Shown piece after piece: positions 9,361 through 20,411 of a stretch of DNA of 64,000 nucleotides. The stretch spans positions 70,930,001 through 70,994,000 of the forward strand of contig JAZBRS010000075.1 in the NCBI GenBank assembly GCA_037176725.1, written 5' to 3'. The position numbers and the translations under genes are program-made. The notes beneath the pieces were generated by a model. That model saw only the letters and a list, made by a program, of their open reading frames with translations, was not told where the DNA came from and did no database searches. The number at the start of each line of letters is the position of its first letter. The stretch's first letter is position 1. Source of the DNA: Posidonia oceanica. Lineage: Eukaryota; Streptophyta; Magnoliopsida; Alismatales; Posidoniaceae.

Positions 9361-10247
9361 ATGGCTTCTAGCTCAGTCCCCAATGTCTTCATGCATAACA
9401 AGAAGGGGGTCGTAAAACCTTTGGAAGAGATTGAAGGGCATATGATGTCCCTTATTAAGACGGGGAAGGTATGATCCTCTTCATTGGTCCCCTCACATTC
9501 CTTTGTTCCTCATGCCTCTGAATTTCTTTGTAGGAAATCCTCAATTTTACTAAGACGCCTTGCTTTGACAATGACTTCCCCTACTACTCCACTTGGGTGA
9601 AGGATTTTGTGCTCTGGCTCGAGAGAGGAAATCAGTTTTGGCCCGTACGTGCTTTGATGAACGTCTGGATTTATTGGGCACAAACTTGGACTGGCCCCTA
9701 CTTCATGCCTCATGTGCCTTTTGGAGTCCTGAGACTCATACTTTCTTCTTTGGGGGTTGTAAGGCGACAATCCTAGTAGAGGATGTTTACGGCCTGCTTG
9801 GTGTAACTCAGATTGGAGCGACCCGGCCAGATATTGACTTCCCATTGCCGCATGGAACAGCAGACATGCAAACATATATAGACCGTATCTTCACCCTTCC
9901 GCCTACCTTCCCAGTGATCAGAGGTCGCAGACTCAACTTGGTGCATTTGTATTTCAGCTTCTGGCGGATTGAGGACTCTGCCTCCCAGGATCAACTGCTG
10001 GTGTGTCTGCATTTACTGATTGGAAACCTCACTTTATTTGTCACCAAGGATTTCTCCTTGGATGTCTATCAGACTGAGTTCTTGATAGGCCCTACCGAGC
10101 ATTTCTAGTGCTCTCCTTCAGTCACCATTCTTGCTGCCACATATCTTGGCCTGACCAGCGTTTCCACCGGAGGGGATTTTGTAGGCTCTCCTTTCCTTCT
10201 TTCCAAGTGGCTGCAGGTCCATTTCCCGAGGCTTGGGCCAGTGAAGA
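9361..10247 (+). pseudogene. Antisense gene C, PMD/DUF7745-like protein, M1 copy, truncated by N
   Basis: Start ATG 9361; exon 1 9361-9468, GT-AG intron 9469-9533 (65 bp), exon 2 from 9534. It is homologous to gene A: W-x-x-ETHTFFFGG followed by TILVEDVYGLLGVTQIG, then LHLLIGNLTLFVTKDFSLDV. A one-base loss near 9619 shifts the frame relative to H, and TAG at 10106 replaces a Trp codon. The reading frame is cut at 10247, where the N element's LTR begins after a few bases of filler; the C-terminal third (present in H, 54272-54730) is gone. The 113-aa ORF that runs on past 10247 is a fusion artefact with LTR sequence. Confidence 0.75.
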
Positions 10248-10839
10248 GCTCCGCCCGAGCTTCGCCAACCTCCGGTGAAGCCCGCCATCGCCTCTGCGCT
10301 GCCCCAGCTTCCCTCCTCCGACTTTCTTGGCCACTGGTAGCAGTTGCTACAGTGGCCACCCGTATGAGCAATTACTGTTCCTTTAGTTTTTCTTTATCAT
10401 GGTATTTTGTTGATAAATTGCATATCTGCCTTGCTTTTTTAACTTATTGCATTCTGGTCCTGCCTCTGTTTAAAGTTCATTTAATTTCGCATTTAAATCT
10501 TATGATATTGCATGAAAAACTTAAAAAATCGATTAATTGCATGTTAGTCCTTCTGCAGTGTTTCTCTTCAGTGTTTTTTTAAGTTCCAGTCCTCTAGTTC
10601 CTTATTATTGCATGTCAGTCCTCCAGTTGATAATCTGATTTAATGCTCTAATTTTACCTTGATAAATTGCATTTTTAGTCCCTGCTTTTTTCCTTATTTA
10701 CAGTTTAGTCCTCTGATCTGTTAACTTAGGTTTTTATTTTTCAATTTATCTTACTGCATTGCATCATTTCCCTCATATTTTCTGATTTTTGCATATAGGT
10801 CCCTCATTAATGCACAGCATGCATTTAAATGCATATTTT

Positions 10840-11290
10840 GCTTATAAAATTGCATTTTTGACCCTACATGATTTAAAAATTGCATATAGGTCCTCTGCTC
10901 TCATTTAAGTACATATTTTGCTTATAAAATTGCATTTTCGACCCTGCATGTTTTAAAAATTGCATATAGGTCCTCTGTATGCTTACAAAAATCATTTAAA
11001 TGCATATTTCGCTTATAAAATTGCATTTTTGACCCTGCATGATTTAAAAATTGCATATAGGTTCTCTGCTGTCATTTAAGTGCATATTTTGCTTATAAAA
11101 TTGCATTTTCAACCCTACATGTTTTAAAAATTGCATATAGGTCCTCTGCATGCTTACAAAAATCATTTAAATGCATATTTTACTTATAAAATTGCATTTC
11201 AGACCCTGCATCTTTGAAAAATTGCATATAGGTCCCCTGTTTGCATTCCCAGACCACTAAGACCACTGTTTTGCTTGCAAAATTGCATTA
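10840..11290. repeat. LTR-internal tandem repeat, about 161-bp dimer
   Basis: Alternating 71-91 bp monomers share TTATAAAATTGCATTTT, GACCCTGCATG and AAAAATTGCATATAGGTCC. Matching monomers begin near 10850, 11011 and 11172, giving a two-monomer period of about 161 bp. The same block is at 32935-33380 in the 3' LTR, and a diverged form inverted in the solo LTR around 47560-47960. Confidence 0.8.
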
Positions 11291-12283
11291 TATACCTTGT
11301 TGATTTCAAAATTGCATGCCAATCTCCCATATGATTTCAAAACTTGTCCTGATGCAGGTTTATCTTGTAAAATTGTATTTTGAACCCTGCACTTGTAAAA
11401 TTGCACTCAGACCCCCCAGTTTTCAAAAACTTTGCATAAAAGCCGCAAACTTTTCAAAATCTTTGCATTTAGACCCCTACTTTTTCAAAAGTTGCATATA
11501 AGTTCCCAAGTCTTCTGAAATATCATCCCTAGGTCTTTTTTTGCATTCTGCATGCATTGCACTCATGCATTCTTGCATTTTGGCATTCTTGCACACACTT
11601 AAGCATCTTTAGCTCCCATTTACGTGGGAGGACCTGTTGTGCACACCCCTAGGACCTCCTGTACACTCAGATCCATTCTTCTCCCCTGTTTTGGCCCCTC
11701 TGCCTTGAAGCTGGGATATCTTCAAATCCGGCCGTTGGATCTTTTCAACTAAGCTACCTGGACGACCCCGGCGGAGCACTCTTCAGCATGGACCAAGCAG
11801 TTTTCAGATCAGGCTTCAGATTTCCAAGGTAAGTCCTTTTGAACCCTTGCACAGCATTCATTTGCACACCATTTGCATTCCATACATTGTTTTTGCTTTC
11901 TGGTTTCTCGAACATATAGAATAGGACTTCCTCTTCTTATCTATCAACTCTGCTCCCTCTTTTCGCGTACTCCCAGTGCTTTGTGTCGCGTTTCCCCTGG
12001 ATTCACCACTAATTGCGACTTTCTTCCCCCTTTTCGCATCACGAGCTCTTGGCAGCATGCGAGACACATCATGGGACATTTTGGTGGGAAACAGTCACAA
12101 AACGGTGATAATCCTTCCACTTGTTTCCCTTCCCCTTTGTAGGTTTTCACACCTACTTTGCATGGTCTTTAAACGGCGCTCGTTCTCACACTTGCGTTGT
12201 TTACCTCCCCTTTGCTTCTCCTGCTCTTTTTCTTAGCATCGGCATCTGCGTAGCTTTATCGATGCTTTATTTCGCCTGCTTTG

Positions 12284-12890
12284 GCACCGTTTTGCGTGCT
12301 CGCTTTACTTTTGGCACCGTTTCGGGTGCCCACTCTACTTTTGGCACCGTTTCGCGTGCCCGCTCTGCTTTCGGCACCGTTTCGCGTGCCCGCTCTGTTT
12401 TTGGCATCGTTTCGCGTGCCCGCTCTGTTTTTGGCACCGTTTCGCGTACCCACTTTGCTTTTGGCACCGTTTCGCGTGTCCGCTTTTCTTTTGGCACCGT
12501 TTCGCGGGCCCACTTTGCTTTCGGCACCGTTTCGCCTGCCTGCTCTGTTTTTGGCACCGTTTCGTGTGCCTGCTTTACTTTTGGCACCGTTTCGCGTGCC
12601 TGCTTTGCTTTTAGCACCGCTTCACATGCCCGCTCTGTTTTTGGCACCGCTTCGTGTGCCCGCTCTGTTTTGGCACCGTTTCGCGCACCCGCTTTTCTTT
12701 TGGCGCTGTTTTGCGTGCCTGCTTCGTTTTCTCGCACCGTTTTGCATGCCGCTTTGTTTTCTCGCACCGTTTTGCATGCCGTTCTTGTTTCTTGCACCGT
12801 TTTGCGTGCTGGCTTTGCTTTCTCGTACCGTTTCGTGTGCCGCCTCGTTTTCTTGCATCTTTTCGCGTGGTTTCGCGTGTTTTACGCTGT
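12284..12890. repeat. CG-rich 30-bp minisatellite in N 5' LTR
   Basis: About 14 clean and several degenerate copies of a 30-bp unit containing GGCACCGTTTCGCGTGCC. The block is about 120 bp longer than in the 3' LTR (34385-34860) and much longer than in the solo LTR (46400-46680), so it changes length by unit gain and loss. Each unit carries several CpG sites. Confidence 0.88.
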
Positions 12891-13401
12891 TTTCTCTTGC
12901 ATGTCGCCTGCATTGCTTGGTTTTACCGCCGTTTTGCTTTTTCGCTTGCATTTGCATATAGGGTAGTGATGCTTACTGCCTGGAGTTCTCACGAGCCAGG
13001 TTTCGCCCGGTTCGGAACACAGACAGTGTTGCTGAGCACTTAAACTGCACGTTTACTTCCTCGCATTGCATCCCACCACTTAGAGCACACCTATGAGCAT
13101 TCATTCAGGCATTCATTGGCATTTAGGCATTCAAACCTGCATTTCCCTGTGCATGCGAGCGTAAGCCGAGAAAGACTGATTCTCGGGCGTGTCGGGGGTG
13201 CCTAACACCTTCCCCGCACGTAACAGGAGTCCTTGCCCAGTCTTTTGGCCTGTAATGACCATATTGCCCTTATCCTAGGCATGAGTCATATCATTTGCAT
13301 TTATTTTCCCTTGCATTGCTTTGCATTGCATCCTTTGTTTGGTTTTGCGTGTTAACTCATGCATTTCCCCGGTTTTCCTTGTCTCTCGATAATAGACACG
13401 G

Positions 13402-13412
13402 TGGCGACTCTG
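13402..13412 (+). other. Primer-site-like motif inside the LTR
   Basis: TGGCGACTCTG, the same first 11 bases as the true primer site at 13534, sits three bases after an LTR-end-like ...AATAGACA. It is conserved inverted in the solo LTR at 45841-45851. The 3' LTR of N breaks off four bases into this motif (35356). Confidence 0.7.
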
Positions 13413-13533
13413 AATTGTCTTATCTTTTTCTTTTCTTATCTTTTCTCCTCTGTTCTAAGTGTTTTCGAGTTGAGCCCTCCTCCTCGGACATAGCCGCTAA
13501 TAGTAAACCTGATTTTGATTGGGATTACTATAG

Positions 13534-13551
13534 TGGCGACTCTGCTGGGGA
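13534..13551 (+). promoter_or_regulatory. Primer binding site of N (tRNA-Arg type)
   Basis: TGGCGACTCTGCTGGGGA, one base after the LTR end. From memory this 18-mer is the tRNA-Arg-complementary site used by Ogre elements; I cannot check it against a tRNA set here. The solo LTR ends at the equivalent base and has a target duplication, which confirms the LTR end. Confidence 0.8.
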
Positions 13552-14691
13552 AGCTAGACTCCGGCTTTCGTTTCCGGCTTTTTGCTCACCGCTTTCGCAG
13601 TTCTGCTTGCCTTTGTTTACCTCCTTTGCCTGTTTTGCTCGCTTTTCTGTGCAAACTCCTAGCGAGCCGCCTCGTGGCTACTCCGCTCAGGTTTTGCACC
13701 TCCTTTGCTTTAGTTTGTGCTCTGTTTTGCTCTGCTTTGCCTCTATTATTTGTTTACCTACTTATTTCCTTGCTCCTGCTCTTATTTGCTTTGCAGCTTA
13801 CTTGTCTTTACTCTATTGCTTTATTTCCTGCACAATGCATGTCTACATACTTGTTTGGCAATAATACATGCTTTTTGAATGATGAATGCTTTCTTTTACA
13901 CATCTGCTATGTCACTACACACGCACATGCCCTGTATACATGCCTTTTGACATGATGAATGCTTTTTCTTCACTATTTTGCTCACAAACACTCGCACATG
14001 CCATGCACTTGCCTTTTGCTATGTTGTATGCTGTCTGCTTGCCATATTTGACTGATTTTCTTCCCTTACGCACACACCATGTCTAGGATAGTAGAGACTT
14101 GTTTGCTCTCCCTGTGGTTAACTAAAAATGGCAAGTAAAAAGAACTTCTAGGAGCAACTAGAGACTTCAAACAATCCTTCATCCCCTTGGGTTAATAAAA
14201 CGCGCAAGATAAAAAACTTTAAGCATTTGCATAAGCATCATATAGGGCATGCATTCTTTTCATCTGAGTCTACCTACTAGTTTGCGAAGGATGGTCCCGA
14301 CCTCTTGTTCCACTGCTTTTGGCGTGGGTCAAGTCAGTCGGTCTGTCCCCCCTTTGTCCAAGGGTCGTGTCGGTGTAGTGGAGTGTACTGCCCACGCTTT
14401 GGCGGGGTCAGGGCCACCAATGCACCACCCTGTTATTTCCTCAGCTTTGGCTAGGAGTTCGACAGGGAGCCTACTCTTTCTGACCTAAGTCGGTGACCCG
14501 TACACCTGGGGATACCCGAAGTAGACCACCTACTAGGATACACTAGATAGGTGAGGGGGGCATACTAGAAAGCATGCATATCATTCATGCCAGCTAACTT
14601 AACTCATTTGCATCTGTCTTTCAGTTTCTAATCCTTGTTTGTCTCTGTCTGTGTCAGCAGTGATCGGTAAGCGAGTTCCCCTTGATGGAGC
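13552..14691 (+). other. N leader between primer site and gag
   Basis: Pyrimidine-rich, about 1.1 kb. Short ORFs exist but none shows a recognisable domain. Ogre elements can carry an extra ORF upstream of gag; I do not see a convincing one here. Confidence 0.5.
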
Positions 14692-17243
14692 TTGAGTACC
14701 GTCCCTTTCTGGCACCCTTGTTGCGACCTTGTTCGCGACCATTCCCCTTCTGAGCTATCCGCCTTTGCGATGATAGCTCCTATTAGGAATCGCCGTCTAC
14801 ATACCCATCGCAGCCCTGTTCTCACGCGCTCTAGGTCAGCAATGGCCCAGTACGTCAGTGAGCCTCTCTTCACTCCTGTCACGGAGGGTGTTTCCGCTTC
14901 GGCCCCTCCGGTTGCTCCTTCTGCCTCTCTTGTTCCCCCTCCGACGCTAGGGTTTCCTCCCCTGACGCCTCTAGGATCTTAGTATGTCCCGGGACAGTGG
15001 CAAGCATCTTTTCCTCTGGAACCAGTCGTCGAGTCTATCTTGATGACCGTTACTTGCGTTTCGGAGACGCCATTGCCCCCTCCTTCCCAGGGATATGTCG
15101 CCTCTGACATCCCTCCTACCACTGCTGTGACTTTTGCTATAGCGCCTACTCCTCTTGGACAGTCTGTGTCCGTGCCATTTGCCTCTCAATCCTCGCCGGC
15201 ACTGCACTCCAGCGTTCCTGCTGACGGAACGCCTGAAGCTCAGTACCAGCACCTGATGGAGCTTGCCCAAAGACTGCAGGGCATGGCTCTATCGGTTCGT
15301 CCCTCTTCTGCTCCTGTCGTTCCTGAGGCTCCTTTGAGGCCAGTTCTTGCATTCCATGCATCTACCTCCACACCTCCGCCTCGACCATCGTCTCAACCGC
15401 TCACGGTTCCGACGATGGGGGCCCAGTTACCGCCTCCTTCTGCACAGCATGCTCCTCTTCCTCCTGGTGGTCAGTCCTTTGGGCTGGCTGGAGCCCAGTA
15501 CTCCACTGGCTCACTGTCCAGCGCCCCGCCTGCATAGCAACTGGTGCTCCAGCATCCTACCCCTCCCACAGCACAGCATGTCTTTTACCCTCCTCCCTTG
15601 CATCAGGCCCAGAACCCTGCATTCATCCCTGCATACATAGTTCCCCAGCACGGATACGCCGGCCATCCCGTTGCTCCACCAGGCGACGCTATGGTAGATC
15701 CGGAGGAGCACTTAGGTGCGACCCATTCGGCGTATGTGCTCACTACCCCTGCCAATCCCTCTCCTGTGGCAGCAAATCCAGACCCCATCAACAATCGGAT
15801 GGATGTCTTGGAAAAGGCACTACGACTAGTGCAGGGTACTGAGCACCAGACCTACCAATTTCGAGACCTTTGCTGCTTTCCAGAGGCGGTACTCCCTCCG
15901 AAGTTCAAAATCCTGGACTTCGAGAAATACAATGGTAGGGGCTGCCCCGTAGCACACCTGAAGGCATATTGCGGTGATCTCACTCAGCTTCAGGCCGACG
16001 AGAGGTTGCTGATCCACCTGTTCCATAAGAGCTTGACCGGGTCGGCACTCAAGTGGTTCACATCGCTTGATATGTCAGCCATCAAGACTTGGAACGATCT
16101 CAGTCAGGCGTTCCTGGAACAATACTCCTTCAACCTCGATCTAGTCCCAAAGCGGGCGGACTTGATCGCAATTAAGCAGAATTCCGGCGAGCCGTTCGGG
16201 GAGTACGTCGGCCGCTGGTGCGCCCTTGCCTCACAAGTCCGAGATAGACCCTCTGACGAGGAGTCTATTGAGATCGTTATCAAAGGGGCGCAGCCATCTC
16301 TTGGAGCTCTGCTTAGCATTCAACCAGTCACTACTTTTGCTGCACTTATTCGAGCTAGAGCGCGCGTGGAGAGTTCTTTGCGGAGTGGCAACTTCCCGGC
16401 TCTCTCTGCGTTCACTAAGTAGGCCGCGACCAGCAGTAACAGTGCCAACAGCAGTGCCTCCAACAACAACAGCGGCAGCAGCAACAACCGACCAAAGAAG
16501 AAGGATTCGTCGAAAACCGCTGTTGCATTCGTCGACTCTCCTGCTGTGCCTGTTCACTTGCCATCCCGGCCTGCCCTAGCTCAGATGGTGTATGCTCCTG
16601 CACCTAGGAATCCACCCACACCACAGATCACAACCACCGCTAGACCAGTCTACCCTGCTACACCGGTTCAGCAAGGCTCATACCAGAGGCAAAGAAGGCC
16701 ACCCACTGAGAAGCGGAAATTCGCCCCACTGGTGGAACCGCTCACGGTCATCTTGCTGAAGGTTGCATCGCTCCTGAAGTTCCTGGAGGTTCGCCCGTCC
16801 CCAAATCCTTTGCCGCATTGGTTTAAGGCGAACCTCTTCTGCAATTTCCATCGAAGCGTCGGGCATTCGACGGACAATTACTACTCCCTGCGGAACGCTA
16901 TTCAGGATCTAATCGAATCGGGAACGATTGTGATTGACACGCACGAGGCATCCACTCAAGCACACACACATGCATCTGCACATTCAGCTGTCCCCCCTCA
17001 TTCTGGCATCATCCACCAACCCCTACCGGAACACACTTATCCGGGAGGGGCAGGAACCTCAGGCATCCACTCTGTCTTCCCTTTTGGGCCTACTACCTCT
17101 GTCGTAGACCCTTCTGATCTTATTTCTGATATCTCTGAGCCTTTCCCATCAATCTCTACCTTGCGGCAGTTGCCGGCTCTGAGTCAGGAGTTCACACGAT
17201 CCGACCGCGTGCCAGGCTGGAGTGCCCCTTCGCGCCCCCTGCT
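14692..17243 (+). pseudogene. gag: gag of N
   Basis: Capsid/nucleocapsid precursor of the Ty3/gypsy Tat/Ogre type. One reading frame (frame 1) runs from 14692 (possible start also 14841) to about 17240. The N-terminal third is Pro/Ser/Gln-rich; from about 15860 comes the capsid domain (FKILDFEKYNGRGCPVAHLK, LKWFTSLD, then FGEYVGRWCALASQV), then a basic stretch (RRPPTEKRKF) and a nucleocapsid-like motif CNFHRSVGHSTDNYY near 16840 in which the usual last Cys is Tyr. TAG stops at 14980, 15535 and 16420 interrupt the frame, each consistent with CAG. The frame shifts to the pol frame around 17200-17280, either by a one-base change or by translational frameshift; I cannot tell which. Confidence 0.8.
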
Positions 17244-19220
17244 GTGCTTCCTCAGGCTCAACCCCCTGTACACCTCCTAGCTAGAGCCCAGCCTACATCC
17301 CCTGTCCACCTCTTAGGGCAGCCTCAGCTGGAATCCCCCATACACCTTCTAGGCAGACCTCAGCTAGCCCCTGCCTTCCCACCCCAACAACCTTACCATT
17401 TAGATAGACCTCAATACCCAGTAGGTCCCCCTGTGACCCCTCCTATGCTCACAGCACGTGCTCCAGTGGTTATTGATTTAACCCTAGACATCCATCGCGT
17501 CCCTTACAGCTACGCCACAGAAATGTGCGTGGAACTAACGCGATCGGGGAGGGTCTACAGACCCCCAGCACCAGCCATTAGGTCAAGTCACCCTGAACCT
17601 GCTATGCCCCCACCCTCAGCAGACCCAGCCTCAAACCAACCTGTAGCAAGCCAAATCCCTGCCCAACCTGTAGTGGCCCAATCTCCTACCACTACCCCTT
17701 TAGAGCTTGCCAAAACAACCCCTCCCGCTGCCAAAAAGAACCAACCCAAAGCAGACATAACCTCCCAACTTAAGAAGGTCAAAGCCGATATTTCCATTTG
17801 GGACCTAATCCACACCTTTGCTGAACACCGCGAGGATTTTCTTCGCGTGTTCCAGGCTGCCTGTGTGTCCCAATCTATTAAGCCTTCAGCCTTGGAAAGC
17901 ATGGTAGGGATGATTGCGGAGCCCCAGGTCATCTCTTTTACGAGCGATGAGCTGCCTCTGGTGGGGATTAATCACAATCAACCCCTGTTCGTCACGGTTC
18001 AGTTCAAAAACTTTCGCATTCCCCTAACACTGCTTGATAATGGGTTAGGCCTTAACGTCTGCCCCTTGCGTATTGCAACCAAGCTCGGATTCAAAGTTGA
18101 GGACATCACGCCAGTCGTGAAGGGAATGACAGCTTTTGACAACACCCACCATGACGCTCTGGGGATCCTGATTATTCCTCTTGCCATTGGCCTGGTCGTT
18201 TTCGATGTAGAATTCTATGTCGTCGACTTGAAGCCGAACTTCAATCTCCTGCTTGGGTGCCCTTGGCTCCACAAGCATCAGGTCCTTCCCTCGACCCTCC
18301 ATCGGATGATAAAGTACCGTCGCAGCGATAATGTCATTGTCGTCATGGTGGAGAACTTTGAGAAGGAGTGGATCGAGGCAGTCTCCCCCGTCTCTTCACA
18401 AGCTATCCTGTTTGACCCTGAGACTTCCGAAGCCTTGTATCGCGTTAACCGGTGCGAGCCGGTTAACTTCATTCCTGATCTTGAATGCGCCAACTCCTTG
18501 GCCGTTCACAACAACCCCTTTCGAATGATCGAGAATGTATGTCACAGGTGGGGTTACATAAAGGGTACACCGCTCGGGCGTCACGGCCAAGGGATCGTAG
18601 AGCCGATCGTAGCGGCGGAGCGAAGGAAATCTGAAGGCTTTGGTTATGTGCCCAAGCCCAGCGAAGATCATTGCCTTCAAGTGAAGAATCAGGAACCTGC
18701 CATCCCCAAAGACCTCACTAACTTCACTAGTGCAGGAGTTCTGGGATCAACTGATGATGAAGTCGCGGTGCCAATGGAAGATTGGGTCTACGTTGAGGAC
18801 TACTACTCGGATGAGGAGCAGTCTGGCACAACAGAGGCAGTCCCAACTGGCAGTAAGGCTCAGATCAGCGCGGAAGCGCACTGGTCAGTTTGTTTGGCTC
18901 TTCCTTCATCAGATACAGCAGACAAATCAGCAAGCTCCTTGGCAGAATTGACAAGCTCTAATATTCCTGCAGCCACATCCACATTACAAGCACAAGCAGC
19001 AGCAGTAGCACAGAAGTCAGAGACACTCCTTCTGGCACAACCAGGTAGGCTACCTGTGGTCGCAGTCGCATCAGTACCGCTATCACTCTCTTTGAAGGGA
19101 CAGTTAGACAACTCAGTCAGCAGTGCGACTCAGCCTGCTTCTACAGCCGCGTCACCGAGAAGGCAGCCGGCGCAGTCCGCTTCACATCCTCCTGCCACAG
19201 AACAGCAACTCTCATGGTAG
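17244..19220 (+). pseudogene. N pol part 1: aspartic protease and G-patch
   Basis: First part of the pol frame (frame 3). A Pro-rich linker with HLLGQPQ/HLLGRPQ repeats is followed by the retropepsin fold at about 17980-18290: LLDNG at 18032-18043 in place of the common DTG/DSG, a DNGS-like variant frequent in plant Tat elements, and LLLGCPWL as the second conserved loop. About 220 bp later comes a G-patch-like motif (WGYIKGTPLGRHGQGIVEP, about 18546-18605). The 658-codon segment ends at TAG 19218, probably a former CAG, after which the same frame continues. Confidence 0.8.
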
Positions 19221-20411
19221 GACCCCGTGGCGTTAGAGGCCGCACTCTCACCGTCACCACTAGTTGTAGAGGACCAATCGAGCATCATAGCCTCCCGGCC
19301 TTTGAGCCCTCAGAAGAGCACCTCTGCCTGCCCTCTAACTGCAACAGTGACCTTGGCAGCATACCCATATGTAGCTCCGCTGACCAGTCTGTTTGGATCT
19401 CCCATGCCAAAGCTGCCGCTATCAGGCGCGCCTGTGAGCTAGACCATGCAAATACCAAGGGCAGCGATCCATCTTGCAGCCGGGCCAGTGCTGCAGGCCC
19501 TCGGCGCCTACTACGTCGACTCACCCTCGGATGAGGAGGAAGGAGTGGCGATAGAAGCCCAGGTCGATTCATGGATGTCCGACTTAGAGCTACTTTATCA
19601 AGAACAGCTCAAGTTGATAGTATATGATCTGGCAGAGCACCAAGCCGCGGAAAGGAAAGGGAAAGCCGTGGTTACGGACCCTCCTTTGTGAGTAGACCAT
19701 GCCTCTATCATGATCCTAGAAGAAGATTCGGCAATACCGGACTCCCCTAGACCAGATGAGCTCATTACCCTCCAACCAGAAGGCGGGTCTAGGTGGTTTG
19801 TATAGCACATGCCTCACTTAGGCAGTATAGCAAGCGGCAGTACCCAGATCAGCCGCTAGTCGGGCATACCCTCCACGAGCACACTAGAAGACTCAGAGGA
19901 GGAAGCACTAGCAGTCCAAGCAGCAGCAGTAACAGAGCAGAAAGCAGAATCAGCAACAGAATTGTCAGTAGCCTCAGTAGCAAGGCCATCAGCGGTATCA
20001 ATGGCAGAATCAGCAAGGCCCTCAACAGTATCAGCAGAGCACTTAGCAGAATCAGTCGGGCCAGAGCAGATAGAAGAAGTTGCTAGGACACAGGTCGCGC
20101 ACCGAGGCTATAAGAATACTCGAGTAAACGTGACCATCCTGAAGCATCACTAGGGCCAAGCAGTGGAACATATACACTCTTTCGACATCACAAATCCTTC
20201 TTTTGAGAAAGAGATCCTCTCAGAACTTATTGCTTATGAAGAGGAGGATGATACGGGCATGGATGAGACTGACGAACCACTGCCCGAGTTCCGACCCTAC
20301 GACGACGACCCAGAAGGCCCCAACCTTCATGTTGAAGAAGAAACAAAGGTTGTCAATATCGGCACAGCTGAGGAAGTCAGAGAAGTTCGCATCAGTGCCC
20401 AGCTGTCCCCC
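19221..20411 (+). pseudogene. N pol linker between protease and RT
   Basis: The same frame as protease and RT continues through an acidic, Ala/Ser/Glu-rich linker. It is interrupted by stops at 19440, 19689, 19803, 19857 and 20151, four TAG and one TGA. In Ogre elements this is where an intron has been described; I see no convincing splice sites here. The final part contains an acidic block (YEEEDDTGMDETDEPLPEF) just before the RT N-terminal region. Confidence 0.65.

Larger units (their letters stand above)
10252..13532 (+). repeat. 5' LTR of N, truncated at its 5' side
   Basis: Matches 32351-35356 of the 3' LTR and then runs a further 127 bp to the LTR end (GGATTACTATA), just before the primer site. 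The matching first 2.8 kb (29519-32350) are absent; sequence left of 10248 is M1 antisense gene C. It therefore has no U3 start or promoter of its own. It contains two internal repeat blocks (10840-11290, 12284-12890). The 281-aa and 226-aa ORFs at 12121-12966 are read through the second block and are not genes. Confidence 0.9.

Noticed and set aside
10241..10582. 113-aa ORF across the gene C/LTR junction as a new fusion gene
   Set aside because: Formed by the N junction; its second half is non-coding LTR sequence also present at 32340-32640.
12121..12966. 281-aa ORF and overlapping ORFs on both strands
   Set aside because: They read through the 30-bp minisatellite of the LTR; the protein is a 10-residue repeat in every frame, and unit-number changes explain the length.
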